This document shows positions 7,266-16,900 of a stretch of 45,986 nucleotides of DNA, piece by piece; positions within the stretch are counted from its first letter, which is position 1, and each line of letters begins with the position of its first letter. A program made the translations under genes and the position numbers. The stretch is from Bacteroidota bacterium (GTDB lineage Bacteria; Bacteroidota; Ignavibacteria; Ignavibacteriales; Melioribacteraceae), in assembly GCA_018818065.1 (NCBI GenBank), contig JAHISV010000013.1, positions 1 through 45,986 of the forward strand, written 5' to 3'. A model generated the notes under the pieces. It saw only the letters and a list, made by a program, of their open reading frames with translations, ran no database searches and was not told the origin of the DNA.

Positions 7266-8744
7266 TTACTTCGAATTTGTATGATTATGTTTCCATTCAA
7301 GTACCATTTCTTTGTTTAATTTTGCGATATTACAAAAATACTCATTAACTACCATTGGATCTCCCAGTGGATGTTCATTTGCATTCCTAACCATACACAT
7401 GGTACAAAACTCTTTTTCAGAACATTGAATACATTTAGGAAAATCTTCTTTGCGTAAACCTCTTAAATGCTGCACTTTTTCAGAGTAATCCCAAATTTCT
7501 TTGAGAGATGTTTCTTTTACATTACCAACAATATAATCCTGCCAACCAGCACATGGATATACATTTCCATTGTCTGCTATGCAAATAGAAGACTCACAAA
7601 CACTGCAAATAAAATCGTTAGGCGTAATATTCTTGCTCTTCTCTGCTTCTATTTCTATTTGTTCCAAATATTTTGAATCATTTGCAGCTTTGTCGCTAAT
7701 CACTTCTTTGATTTCATTAATTGACAAACGACAACTAAGATTTTGTGTTGTATGATTATATCTTGCTATAATGACAAAATCATCTCCGGCATGAATCCTA
7801 TGTTTTTTCGCCCATTTTATTACATCATTATAACAGTTCTTATTCTGCTTTATTATTGGGCAGCTAATTTGCAATGGTATATCATTTTCAATCAGTTTTA
7901 AAATTGCACTTTTTGTTTTTTCAAAACTCCCCTTCACTTGGGTTATTTCATCGTGAATGTTTGAATCCATTGAATATAATGAGACTTGAATCCCTAAAAG
8001 TGGGTTTGCCTTCATTTCTTTGATGATTTCATCATTAAGTAATGTTAAATTACTAAGTACATTTACTGAAAAATCATATTCCCTACACTTTCTTAAAAAA
8101 TCACAAAAGTTCTTGTGCAACATTGGCTCACCACCACTTATCGTCAAATGTAATAACCTCATGTTTCTACATTGTTCTAAAACATCATAAAATAAATCAG
8201 GTTCGATATGACTTACTTTAGTATCATGAGGAATATAACAATGTATGCACCTTTCGTTACACTTACTAATAACTTCTATATGCGCATATATAAGCTGAGG
8301 TTTGCCTTTAAAGTATTCTTTTAAAAAATCCTGGGTAGATTTTTCAGGATGCCAAATTGTCGAAGAAGAATCCTTTATTATTTGTGGATTTAGTGTTTTG
8401 TAAGAAAACCTAGTGTCTTTTTCATTACACTCCTGCAACGTATCACCATATACAATAAAACCTTCCCGTTCAAGCATGTAATAAAATTCTCTGGCATCAT
8501 TTTTTATTGTTTTTATGTCTACATCTGAAAATTGCCTATTTATCTTTGTTGCCAGCTCATCCAGAGTTTGTGCTTTTCTGCCCAAAACAGATAAAAAAAC
8601 CGCCCCACTTTCTGATAGAATTTTATCACCAATATGGTTTTCGTTATTATTCGTTTGTTTATATCCAAAGTTCCTGATGTCTGATATATACCCAAAAGAA
8701 CCATAGTTTCTGAATATAACATTAGATTTTTGTTTGAAATACAT
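7266..8744 (-). CDS. RiPP-modifying radical SAM/SPASM enzyme with N-terminal RRE
   Basis: The frame opens at a TTG (8762), but the ATG at 8744 is preferred, giving 492 residues. The N-terminal ~100 residues carry a PqqD-like recognition fold: LSESGAVFLSVLG, then TLDELATKI and a final MLEREGFI. The radical SAM cluster motif is CNERCIHC, and SGGEP follows on the S-adenosylmethionine-binding strand. The C-terminus is cysteine-rich in SPASM style (ICSVCESSIC, YPCAG, CIQC, FCTMC), implying auxiliary iron-sulfur clusters. Such enzymes bind a leader peptide and install carbon-carbon or thioether links in a core. The 39-residue precursor lies directly upstream, with a hairpin between. The exact reaction cannot be read from sequence. 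Confidence 0.92.
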   Translation of the reverse strand: MYFKQKSNVIFRNYGSFGYISDIRNFGYKQTNNNENHIGDKILSESGAVFLSVLGRKAQTLDELATKINRQFSDVDIKTIKNDAREFYYMLEREGFIVYGDTLQECNEKDTRFSYKTLNPQIIKDSSSTIWHPEKSTQDFLKEYFKGKPQLIYAHIEVISKCNERCIHCYIPHDTKVSHIEPDLFYDVLEQCRNMRLLHLTISGGEPMLHKNFCDFLRKCREYDFSVNVLSNLTLLNDEIIKEMKANPLLGIQVSLYSMDSNIHDEITQVKGSFEKTKSAILKLIENDIPLQISCPIIKQNKNCYNDVIKWAKKHRIHAGDDFVIIARYNHTTQNLSCRLSINEIKEVISDKAANDSKYLEQIEIEAEKSKNITPNDFICSVCESSICIADNGNVYPCAGWQDYIVGNVKETSLKEIWDYSEKVQHLRGLRKEDFPKCIQCSEKEFCTMCMVRNANEHPLGDPMVVNEYFCNIAKLNKEMVLEWKHNHTNSK

Positions 8745-8760
8745 AAAATACCATTTTAGC

Positions 8761-8799
8761 AATCAGGCACGAGATATAATTATAACTCGTCACCTGATT
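8761..8799 (-). promoter_or_regulatory. Intercistronic hairpin (attenuator or processing site)
   Basis: aatcagg and acgag pair with ctcgt and cctgatt around a 12-nt loop, with one- and two-base bulges. It lies between precursor and enzyme genes, without a T-run on the minus strand. Such a hairpin can protect an abundant upstream message or reduce read-through. Confidence 0.65.
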
Positions 8800-8808
8800 G
8801 AATTGTTA

Positions 8809-8928
8809 TTATTTTCCTCCACGTGGTCCTGGCGGATTACATGGTCTTCCACTTGGTCTACTATTAGGACGGCAATCTGCCATCTGAGCAGTACTTTGTG
8901 CTAAGACTTTAGGTTTTTTGTAAACCAT
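8809..8928 (-). CDS. RiPP precursor peptide, 39 aa
   Basis: This short gene has a near-perfect ribosome site (AGGAGGTGA) seven bases before ATG. The product begins MVYKKPKVLAQS, a leader-like start, and continues with core CRPNSRPSGRPC (residues 19-30) and a proline/glycine tail ending GGK. Three Arg-Pro pairs recur between two cysteines. There are no aromatic residues in the core, so a Trp/Tyr cyclophane is unlikely. Thioether bridging or arginine modification is more plausible. The gene lies directly upstream of a radical SAM/SPASM enzyme with a leader-binding domain. I cannot place it in a named RiPP family. Confidence 0.85.
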   Translation of the reverse strand: MVYKKPKVLAQSTAQMADCRPNSRPSGRPCNPPGPRGGK

Positions 8929-8965
8929 TTTTGTTCACCTCCTTTTCAATGTTTTATTACTATAG

Positions 8966-8973
8966 CAAAAATA
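8966..8973 (-). promoter_or_regulatory. Bacteroidota-type promoter (-7 box) for RiPP operon
   Basis: On the minus strand TATTTTTG matches the TAnnTTTG -7 element exactly, 38 bases before the precursor start. A clear TTG -33 box is not visible. Confidence 0.5.
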
Positions 8974-9041
8974 TAGAAGTAGCTTGCTTAGTAATATGTT
9001 ATATACTCGTCATAATCATTATGGAGAGCGAATAAGTGTAA

Positions 9042-9248
9042 TCATAATTGAGTTAATTCATTCCGTCTCCGTAGATGACAATGGTTAACTTGCATACAAT
9101 ATTTATGCTTTATGAACATATTTAGTTTTACCAACATTGTAATGTATGAATTTCTCTTCCAGACTAAATCCCCAGATGTAAATTCCGGATAATTCAGGAG
9201 CTCATTCAAGTTTTTGTACTGAGTAAATTCACTCCCATATGAGATCAA
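9042..9248 (-). CDS. Doubtful 68-aa ORF
   Basis: This frame lies between the Mrr gene and the RiPP promoter. Its composition is mixed, there is no ribosome-binding site of note, and no domain is recognised. It may be a remnant or chance frame and is listed only because it fills the gap. Confidence 0.2.
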   Translation of the reverse strand: MISYGSEFTQYKNLNELLNYPEFTSGDLVWKRNSYITMLVKLNMFIKHKYCMQVNHCHLRRRNELTQL

Positions 9249-9260
9249 CCTTAATTAAAC

Positions 9261-10166
9261 TCATTCGTTAGTCCCCAAAAAATAAATGGCTTTAAGTGGC
9301 AACATATTTTTATCCTCATCAGTAAGCTTGCTATAAAATTGCTGCCAAAGTGAAATAAAGTCATTGAAATCAATTAGTCTGCAATGAGTGTGTGATGCTC
9401 TTGCTTCCTTTTCAGCATCTTTTGAAAATCTTCCTGATGTAACAAACAATCCAATTTCGCCGTCTTTGTTCAGCAAACCTAAAAGGCTGCGTATCTCTTT
9501 TACTGAAACGGCATCTTCAGGTCTGTGTTTAACTTGTACCTTTATTCTTGGTATTTCGGCACCAAGCGGATCTTGATATGCAATTATATCAATTCCCCCA
9601 TCCTTGCCCGGTGGTGCAATATATGGAGTATAATATCCCATCGCCCTCAATAGTGCTGCAACAACATCCTGGAAATCATAGGCATTGATAGATTTTATAT
9701 ATTCTTTTAAACCCTCGAGTGATTGTTCTTCCAACTCTTCAAGATTTATCTTTTGACGAGTCTCCATAATATCTATATCAGGTTCAGTTTCATTTCCAAT
9801 AAAGTTTTGCCTTTCCTTATCCCACCTCTTGTATCCTTTGATAGCATGCTGAAGTACTTCCTCGGGTGTATACTCTAATTCTTTTTCACCTTCAGCAGTT
9901 AGGTACCAAATCCCTTTACTTTTTCTCATAAATCCTGCCTTAACACATGTAATTGTGTAAAACATGAGGATCTTTTGCCATCGTATTCCACCTGACTCAT
10001 ATTCTTCCAATTCCCATTCAGAAAATTGCAATCTGTTTTTAAGCTCCTTAAATACTCCCTGCCGAGTAAACTGTCCATTATTTTCTTTTAGAAGCTTAAA
10101 AGCCTCGTAAATTGTTTTTATGGCTGTTTGTTTGGATTGCGCTAACTTTTCATTTTCATTATTCAT
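9261..10166 (-). CDS. mrr: Mrr-family restriction endonuclease
   Basis: The 301-residue protein has an N-terminal winged-helix Mrr_N domain (~10-110) and a C-terminal PD-(D/E)xK domain. That domain starts YDFQDVVAALLRAMGY, with D193 in GKDGGIDII and Q211-V-K213 as catalytic residues. Mrr enzymes cut modified DNA, usually methylated. It is the last gene of a defence operon and follows the cyclase gene by about 60 bp. Having a methyl-dependent nuclease next to a Type IIG methyltransferase implies that the two have compatible specificities. The start is supported by an AAGG site upstream. The family call is strong; recognition sequence unknown. Confidence 0.9.
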   Translation of the reverse strand: MNNENEKLAQSKQTAIKTIYEAFKLLKENNGQFTRQGVFKELKNRLQFSEWELEEYESGGIRWQKILMFYTITCVKAGFMRKSKGIWYLTAEGEKELEYTPEEVLQHAIKGYKRWDKERQNFIGNETEPDIDIMETRQKINLEELEEQSLEGLKEYIKSINAYDFQDVVAALLRAMGYYTPYIAPPGKDGGIDIIAYQDPLGAEIPRIKVQVKHRPEDAVSVKEIRSLLGLLNKDGEIGLFVTSGRFSKDAEKEARASHTHCRLIDFNDFISLWQQFYSKLTDEDKNMLPLKAIYFLGTNE

Positions 10167-10224
10167 AGCATTACCTTGAAATATCTGCTTAATTTATTCC
10201 ACGTTTTATACTCTGGTTCACTAA

Positions 10225-11259
10225 TCAATACTCAAGCTTCTGTATCACTCTTTTCCAAAAATACTCCGCAACCTCTTTCGGTGACATTCTTTCCTTCGTT
10301 GGATTATTTTGTCCTCCAAAAATTCCCAATCCGAGTACCTTCAGCGATAACTCAAAACCATCATGCTCAATTGACGCACTATCATTCATGCCAGTATCAT
10401 TAAAGATTTGAGAAAAGCTTTCTGAATAGGCGATTTGATTACTCATGAAACCTCCTTCTGTTAACCATATTTTACATTTGGATTTTTCATCACCATCAAT
10501 GTATACGCGAAAAACAAAGATAATTTTTGAAGGTTTCTGCAAATCAACCTCAATACGTTTATCAGAACTGCATAATTGCTTTGATGCTTGTTCGAAATAG
10601 CTAAGAATAACATGGTAGGTTTCGTTTAAAAAAGCTCTCTTCTCTTTATCACTAAACTCTCTTCGAATTTTTGGTAAATGTACTGAGGGATTTTCTTTTG
10701 TATGAGATGGTTTTGGTGATTCAGTATCCCAATAAATGTCATATAAATCCATTTCCCCATAATCCTTCGCCAATTTTTGTTTGCCGATAGAATTACCAAT
10801 AATGTTTACACTATCCTCATCCATTAAATGGTCATAAAATCTCGATGAACAGTAAACATGATTAGGTTCTACAATGGGCTCAATACGCGCTGTTAAATCA
10901 ATCCCCTTGCCCGTTACTTCTACTACCTTCCCATCCTCAGAATTAGTTATAATCTTCTGAATATGTAAACCGATTCTAATACCGACATCTGTAACAATAC
11001 CATATCTTTTCCAATTGAACACCCTTACAGCATCCCTGAATTTAAGTGCGGATTCAGCTAAATTGAAACAGCTTGTACTACAAACAAATAAGGCATCTCC
11101 CCAGGTATTTTTATAGAAATGCTTCTCTTCAGTGAAAACTGAATTAATTATTCCCTTAAATCCTTTTTGAAAAGACTCTTTTGCATAATCTTCAGTTATC
11201 TTGGAATACCCAACTATATCTGCAAAGAGGATGGAAGTAATAATTTCTTTACGTACCAT
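10225..11259 (-). CDS. Pycsar-like class III nucleotide cyclase
   Basis: The N-terminal ~180 residues form a class III cyclase: FADIVGYSK with metal aspartate D14, and NTWGDALF with the second aspartate D55. The C-terminal ~150 residues are a separate mixed domain resembling the AGS-C sensor found after cyclases in conflict systems (tentative). Pycsar cyclases make cCMP or cUMP on phage infection and activate a neighbouring effector; here the neighbour is a TIR-like protein. The ribosome site GGAGG lies inside the end of that gene and the start is three bases after its stop, so translation is coupled. The nucleotide base made cannot be predicted. There is no signal peptide or membrane segment. 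Confidence 0.85.
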   Translation of the reverse strand: MVRKEIITSILFADIVGYSKITEDYAKESFQKGFKGIINSVFTEEKHFYKNTWGDALFVCSTSCFNLAESALKFRDAVRVFNWKRYGIVTDVGIRIGLHIQKIITNSEDGKVVEVTGKGIDLTARIEPIVEPNHVYCSSRFYDHLMDEDSVNIIGNSIGKQKLAKDYGEMDLYDIYWDTESPKPSHTKENPSVHLPKIRREFSDKEKRAFLNETYHVILSYFEQASKQLCSSDKRIEVDLQKPSKIIFVFRVYIDGDEKSKCKIWLTEGGFMSNQIAYSESFSQIFNDTGMNDSASIEHDGFELSLKVLGLGIFGGQNNPTKERMSPKEVAEYFWKRVIQKLEY

Positions 11260-11262
11260 CTA

Positions 11263-12234
11263 CTAATCCTCCTTCGAGTCACTTAATACTGCATCAGCAG
11301 GTAATGTAGCTCTTATAGTTGCTTTCAATTCCTTCTTAAATTTTTCTAATGATACAGGATCGTCCTTCCAAGTGATTGTTACATGATGGCTCGTATCAAA
11401 ATGTGTTTTCTTCAACTTAAATTTCTCTTGCTCGCAAATGTATAAAACAGATATTCCAAGTCCAGTTGCAAAACCAGATTCCCAGTAGGCACCATGATTA
11501 TCATCCGTCAGGTCAGCAATTATAAACCTTGATTTTCTTATCTCCACAGCCAATTGATTATCTATTTGTCCCATTGGCTGGTTTTCGCGTAAATCACGAA
11601 TATGGAATCCTGTTTCTTCTACCGCTGGTTTTATGTGAGTATGAAATATTTCTTCCAGCTTGTTATTTTTAAAATCCATTGCCATGAATGCAAGTCGACT
11701 TTCACTGCTCGTATGCTGCAAACTATCATACCTTTCCCATCCATTAAAAGTTATCATCCCAGAAAAACTGTCGAGGTCATTAATAGTTCCTGTCAGAAAT
11801 CCTTCGTTGATCAAATGATCAACAATGTATTTTACACCCAAATATGTCGATGCCCCAATTATGGGTAATGTATCATGATAATTAAATTCTATAATTTCTT
11901 CTGGAAATTTTGCCATTTTACCAATCCAATTGATTAGTATATCGGCTTGCTCTTTTGGTTTCGGTAGCTCAATTAATTCAATAAGTTTATTCACCAAGTT
12001 TCTATCTAATTCTTTTCTGCTAGTACTGTCCTGATGATTCCTGATCCAATAACTGAATCTTATACTCCAGTCAGGATATTTCTCTATATCAATTTCTCTT
12101 AAAGCTGTCTTGGTTATTTTGAAACTACCACACCTCTTACACCTAACATCCATACGTTCTTTATGATCAGTAAAATCAATGGATGTATCCTGGCGTCGAC
12201 AAATTGGACAATTACTAATAATGTTTACAGACAT
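11263..12234 (-). CDS. Zinc-ribbon + winged-helix + TIR/deoxyribosyltransferase-like effector
   Basis: The 323-residue protein begins with a zinc ribbon (C9-x2-C12 and C32-x2-C35). A helical segment and a winged-helix-like region follow to residue ~175. Residues ~180-310 form a TIR/nucleoside 2-deoxyribosyltransferase-like domain: LAFMAMDF, FIIADLTDDN and AYWESGFATGLG, where E252 sits at the catalytic position. Such domains can destroy NAD or nucleotides. It is coupled to the cyclase gene, so it is the likely effector, although I see no classical cyclic-nucleotide-binding domain. Its N-terminal part is homologous to that of the upstream HEPN protein. The start has an AAGGA site. Confidence 0.8.
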   Translation of the reverse strand: MSVNIISNCPICRRQDTSIDFTDHKERMDVRCKRCGSFKITKTALREIDIEKYPDWSIRFSYWIRNHQDSTSRKELDRNLVNKLIELIELPKPKEQADILINWIGKMAKFPEEIIEFNYHDTLPIIGASTYLGVKYIVDHLINEGFLTGTINDLDSFSGMITFNGWERYDSLQHTSSESRLAFMAMDFKNNKLEEIFHTHIKPAVEETGFHIRDLRENQPMGQIDNQLAVEIRKSRFIIADLTDDNHGAYWESGFATGLGISVLYICEQEKFKLKKTHFDTSHHVTITWKDDPVSLEKFKKELKATIRATLPADAVLSDSKED

Positions 12235-12259
12235 AAGTTTTCCTTAACAGTCTTTTTTT

Positions 12260-12364
12260 TTAATTCTCATACCCTACAATACTCAAACCAAACTCCGGAT
12301 CCACAACCTTAACCTCTTCTCAGGTTAGCTCGTAGAGTTTGTAGACGAGAATGTCGATTTGCTC
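12260..12364 (-). pseudogene. Degenerate 3' fragment of a Type IIG restriction gene
   Basis: Translated on the minus strand this reads EQIDILVYKLYELT, a stop (TGA at 12320-12322), then EEVKVVDPEFGLS and a final stop. The intact enzyme upstream ends with EKQLDILVYKLYELTW and VVDPEFTLS, so the two are homologous; its tryptophan codon is the stop here. The DNA is roughly 80% identical to 14000-14105. It is a scar of another copy or a related gene, left between the HEPN and TIR-like genes. Confidence 0.85.
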
Positions 12365-12401
12365 GTTTCTTTTTTTTAAAGTCCATATTACTTTTTCAGC
12401 A

Positions 12402-13988
12402 TTATTGATATTTGTTTGATTGCTTGAATCCGCTTACAAACACAAATAATGATGATACAACTGTATTGGCCAATGGTTTGGAAACTTTATTCTTTTTACT
12501 ACCCTCGTTCTCAATATGAATATAATTTCTAAAATGTCGTGCTGAATCTAATAATCTATTAACCGATACTTCTAATATCTTGTTATCCTGACATATTTTT
12601 AAATAATGATCAAAACTATTATTCTTTGGTGTTATACTATTAGCTAACAATAATTGCCTAAGTATTTCTTCAATGACACTACCTGACAAAATAATAGCTG
12701 GTTTATAAATACTATTTTTATAAAGATAATAAGCCTGCTCAACATCACGGAAGATTATTGTGCGAATATCTTTGTCAGTAATAAAGTTAATCCTTTTCCC
12801 AAATTCTCTTTTTGTAAGTTCATAGTCTCCTTTTATATCATCCCAAACATTCATTTTATTATTCAATTTAAAATCCTCCTCTAAAGGGATAGGTCTAGTT
12901 TCTAGTGGAACATACCTATCAAAATAATCTTCCATCTCTTCATATATGTTATTAAAATGAAGAATTCTTTGGAGACCTCCGCTTTCATAATCAATTCTCA
13001 TATGGTCCATTCCGCAATGCTGAAGATTTGACCCACCTGAAAAAAAACCTAAATCAAACATTAGCATTAATGCAATACTAATTTCTCTTTCACCATATTT
13101 AAGCTTACCGATCATTTCTTCGACTTTTATGGGAAAATTCCAATCAATACTCTTAACCAGCTTTTTTAATAATAAAGCAATATCAGTTACAATATTAAAG
13201 TATTTATTGCTTCTATCTATATGCCAGAGACCTATCAAAGTTAATCTGTTATCCCGCAGCAGCCTGGAATCGATACGATTATAATCAAATCCCTTTTCCA
13301 GCTGATCAACTAAACTTACTAATGTTGTCTTTTCATCAATTATTTTGAAATCATAGGAATATATTTTGGTTAACCATAATCTTTGAGATTGGGTGAGTTT
13401 TATATTAGTAAATTTGTATTGAGATATATTCTTTATTACTTCGTTATCCTTGACTTCGCGATTACTCGTGCCATTTAAATCTCGATATCTTCTCCAGCCT
13501 TTAATGGTAAGACTACCCATCGTTGTCCCATTGACGACTCTACAATTCTGAATGAGTTTTTCTTCCTTCAGATGCTCAAATATTAGATTATATTCGCCGT
13601 ATCGATAGGCTCCAATTACATTCATTGCATGTTCATAACGAAATTTAAATTCGACTTCTGGTTTTTTAATTAATTCAGCCAGCCATACAAATAATAGTTC
13701 AGCTTGTTCAATTTGATTCGGGAGTTCAATTTCTTTTATGAGTTTTTTAATTTGATCAATTGATAGGACTATTTTTTCCCGTACATGAATACCGTTGCTA
13801 AGCCAATACTTTAACTTTACTGTGCAATCCTCACTCTGATTTCTGTTTAAATATGTATAGGCCGATTGAGTGACAGTATAGTTCCCACATAAATAACAGG
13901 CAACATCCAATGGACCATCATTATCCCTGGTCTTTATATTTGCCTCTCGCTGGCAAATTTGACAATGCTTATACACTTCACTCATCAC
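12402..13988 (-). CDS. Zinc-ribbon/winged-helix protein with C-terminal HEPN-like domain
   Basis: The 528-residue protein starts with a zinc ribbon (C9, C12, C31, C34) and a helical/winged-helix module to ~175 that is homologous to the TIR-like protein's N-terminus: both have C-x2-C pairs, KxxYW or RFSYW, a G-A-x-x-Y segment and a GW(R/E)RY end. The C-terminal ~130 residues look like a HEPN/DUF4145 helical domain: AYYLYKNSIYKPAIIL, then SARHFRNYIH, which contains an RX6H motif (R484-H491). HEPN proteins are often RNases triggered in defence. The start overlaps the end of the Type IIG gene by 11 bases, so the genes are coupled. The centre (180-380) is unrecognised. Confidence 0.75.
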   Translation of the reverse strand: MMSEVYKHCQICQREANIKTRDNDGPLDVACYLCGNYTVTQSAYTYLNRNQSEDCTVKLKYWLSNGIHVREKIVLSIDQIKKLIKEIELPNQIEQAELLFVWLAELIKKPEVEFKFRYEHAMNVIGAYRYGEYNLIFEHLKEEKLIQNCRVVNGTTMGSLTIKGWRRYRDLNGTSNREVKDNEVIKNISQYKFTNIKLTQSQRLWLTKIYSYDFKIIDEKTTLVSLVDQLEKGFDYNRIDSRLLRDNRLTLIGLWHIDRSNKYFNIVTDIALLLKKLVKSIDWNFPIKVEEMIGKLKYGEREISIALMLMFDLGFFSGGSNLQHCGMDHMRIDYESGGLQRILHFNNIYEEMEDYFDRYVPLETRPIPLEEDFKLNNKMNVWDDIKGDYELTKREFGKRINFITDKDIRTIIFRDVEQAYYLYKNSIYKPAIILSGSVIEEILRQLLLANSITPKNNSFDHYLKICQDNKILEVSVNRLLDSARHFRNYIHIENEGSKKNKVSKPLANTVVSSLFVFVSGFKQSNKYQ

Positions 13989-16900
13989 TTAACTCATAAT
14001 TCTCATACTCTTCCTTACTCAATGTAAACTCCGGATCCACAACCATAACCTCTCCCCAAGTTAACTCGTAGAGTTTGTAGACGAGGATATCAAGTTGTTT
14101 CTCAAGCTCTTTGATCACTGAATGGTCATTTTCATCAACATTTGAAAGTTTATCGTACTGTCCAATTAATTTGCTACAATAGTGATCCGATAAACCAGGC
14201 ATAGGGAATTTTTCCAATGTATTAACATTTATTTTTGGGTATGTCTTGCGATTTAGATTAATATTTTTTCGCTTGAAATATGTTGAGCAAAGCCTGCTAC
14301 ATAAAATTGAACAGAAAACTTTCGTTGATACTTTGTTAGTCGATTTTGGAATCAAATTAAAAATATCTGAATTATTAATAAATTCTTCCTCTGCTACCGC
14401 CACATCAATTCTTTCTTTTGAAAGAATTCTATTTGCCAAAATTCTAGATCCTTTGAATATTTTAGGATCTCTTTGGGCAGCTAGGTTATTTCCATATTTA
14501 ATCCATTCACCGAACCAAGTTACTTTATATTTTTTAATACTTTTCGCTGTATAAAGCTTTTGATAAGTGTTGTCTATTTTTATTTTTGAATGGTATACTT
14601 TGTCTTTCATCATTGTTCTTGTTTGTTTAGGATGACCTTTCCCTTCCTCATAAGGTTGCATTCCTTTATAAAATTCGAAATAGTCTTTGAGGGATTTATT
14701 CTGTTTAAGATCAAAGGTTTTCTGAAAAGATAATTCTACATCATTATCGGCTGTATTAACCTTTTGATTGTTTACAGTTACCCATTGTTTATGAAAAAAC
14801 TGTTCAAGACGTTCAGAAATAGATGTTAATTTTTCTGAAATCGAGAAAAGCTCGATAAAATATTCTTGTTCTGGTTTTTCTTTTACTCCTGTTAATATTA
14901 GTGTATCAACAGTTGCTTCCTCAAAAACATTATATAGGTTTATTAATCGAATACACCTATTATCCTGTGCAATAAGCTTTCTCAATTTTCTGTCATAATC
15001 TGTTGAAAGCCAGTAATTTGGAATTATTAAATTATATTTCCCAAAGTTTGTTAAAATATCAGATGTCAATTCCACGAATAAACCATAAGTGTTCAATTGA
15101 TACTCTGCTGAAGAATATCCTCCATAATAATATTTTTTTTCACTTTCAGAAATAGACTCCTTAGGTAGATACGGCGGATTCCCAATCACAACATCAAACC
15201 CAATATAGTCGCCGTTATCAGCGAGTACTTCGGGGAATTCAAAACGCCACTCAAAAGCATCGCGGTAAATTTCCCCTTCCTCAATTTCTTTTATTTCATC
15301 ACTCAGTTTTTCAATTTTCTTTAAAAGTTTTTCCTCTTCCTTTTTCAGCTTATCTTTTTCTTTGTCTGTCATCTCAATATCTATCAGTCTGTCTGTCTGA
15401 TATTTATTGTGCAGTTCGTAGGTAAGGTCGCTCAGTTTTTTCTGCCTCGGGTCCCGCGCGCTAATTTCCGTACGGAAGTTACTTTTAATATCATCAATAA
15501 GTTTTTTAACGGCATGCTTCTTTTCTTTATTATGCTCGTTCTTGTACTCGTAAACGAGAATGCGGTAATCCTCAACTTTCCACTTTATGGTTTTAAGCAC
15601 CTGCTTAAGGTCTGTGTCTATAGGGAACCTGCTTATAAGGGAGTTGCCCTGTTTAATATTAATATCAATATTGGGGAGTGTTTCCAGTTCGGTAAATTTG
15701 CTTTCTTGCGTGTAGTAGGCGTTCTTAAGGAGTTCTATCCACAGGCGCAGGCGCGCAATTTTAACGGAGTTCTGGTTAATGTCCACCCCAAATAGGCAGT
15801 TTTCAATTATAGTCTGCTTCTCAAGAAAGAGGGTTTTTTGCACCCTCTGAATTTCCTCGTGCGGTTTGCCATTATTTATATGGTATTCAAAAAGCTCTGT
15901 TTCATGGCCGCTGGTAACAATCAGTTCGTCATTCTCAACCTTAACATCGTAATCACGCAGCAATCTACCCTCTTCATCGGCAAGTATACCCAGCTCACTT
16001 TTAACGGCAATAATTTCGTTAAGAGCGCTTACAAGAAAATGCCCTGAACCCACGGCGGGGTCGCAAAGAGTAAGTGAGTTCACAACGGAATTGTATTCCT
16101 TAATCTCATTCACCGTCCTGCCCGTAAGGTGGTTATAGAGGTCGGCAAATTCCTTGCACTTCCAATTAAATTTATCATTAAACTTCTGTACAACTGCCCG
16201 GCGAATAGTCTCGCGACACATGTACATGGTAATAAAGCCGGGTGTAAAAAAGGAGCCGTCCTTGTAACCGTTAATCTTTTCAAAAATGAGTCCAAGTACC
16301 GAGGCGTTGATAAGTGTTTTATTCTCTTCCTGTATTTCTTCCTTTCCCTCGGAAGTGAAATCATAAGCTTCCAGAAATTCGAACATGTAATGAAGCGCGG
16401 GCATACTCCCTTTGAGGCGTTTGCCATTTTGATCCTTTAGTACCGTTGCCGAATAGATAGGAATATCCACATCATCTTCAAGGGTGTTAACACGAATGGC
16501 TTCATCTTCCAGCCGGTTAATTTCGAAGAGTGAACTGTTAAGGTAAGGGACAAGTCCGAACTCTTTCTTTACCTTCGTAAGCCTTTCCTCCGGTTTGACA
16601 GCCAGCACCTGAAAAAAGAGTTTATTCAAAACATCATAGTCCTTAATCGCCTTGCTGTTCAGAAACTTATAATCGTCATTACCGTTATGATACTTGTGTA
16701 GCTGCGCCTCCAGCAATTTCAAAAAGAGGATTCGGTTAATCCAGGTTATGTTCAATTCAAGGGCAACATTAAATAGCCGTTCTTCTTTATCCTTACCGTA
16801 TGAGGCAATGTTAGTTACTTTCGGTAGTCTATCCTCCGTCCTAAGCATAAGCATAGTGTTTTCAATAAAAGAACCGGGGTCACGTTTACCCTCAGCTTTA

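Noticed and set aside
7133..7348. 71-aa plus-strand ORF
   Set aside because: Overlaps the end of the radical SAM gene and the small membrane ORF; no ribosome site.
10225..12234. Canonical Pycsar with cNMP-binding effector
   Set aside because: I see no cyclic-nucleotide-binding domain in the TIR-like protein, so only Pycsar-like is claimed.
14246..16440. Several plus- and minus-strand ORFs of 69-128 aa
   Set aside because: All lie inside the Type IIG gene and carry no recognisable domain.
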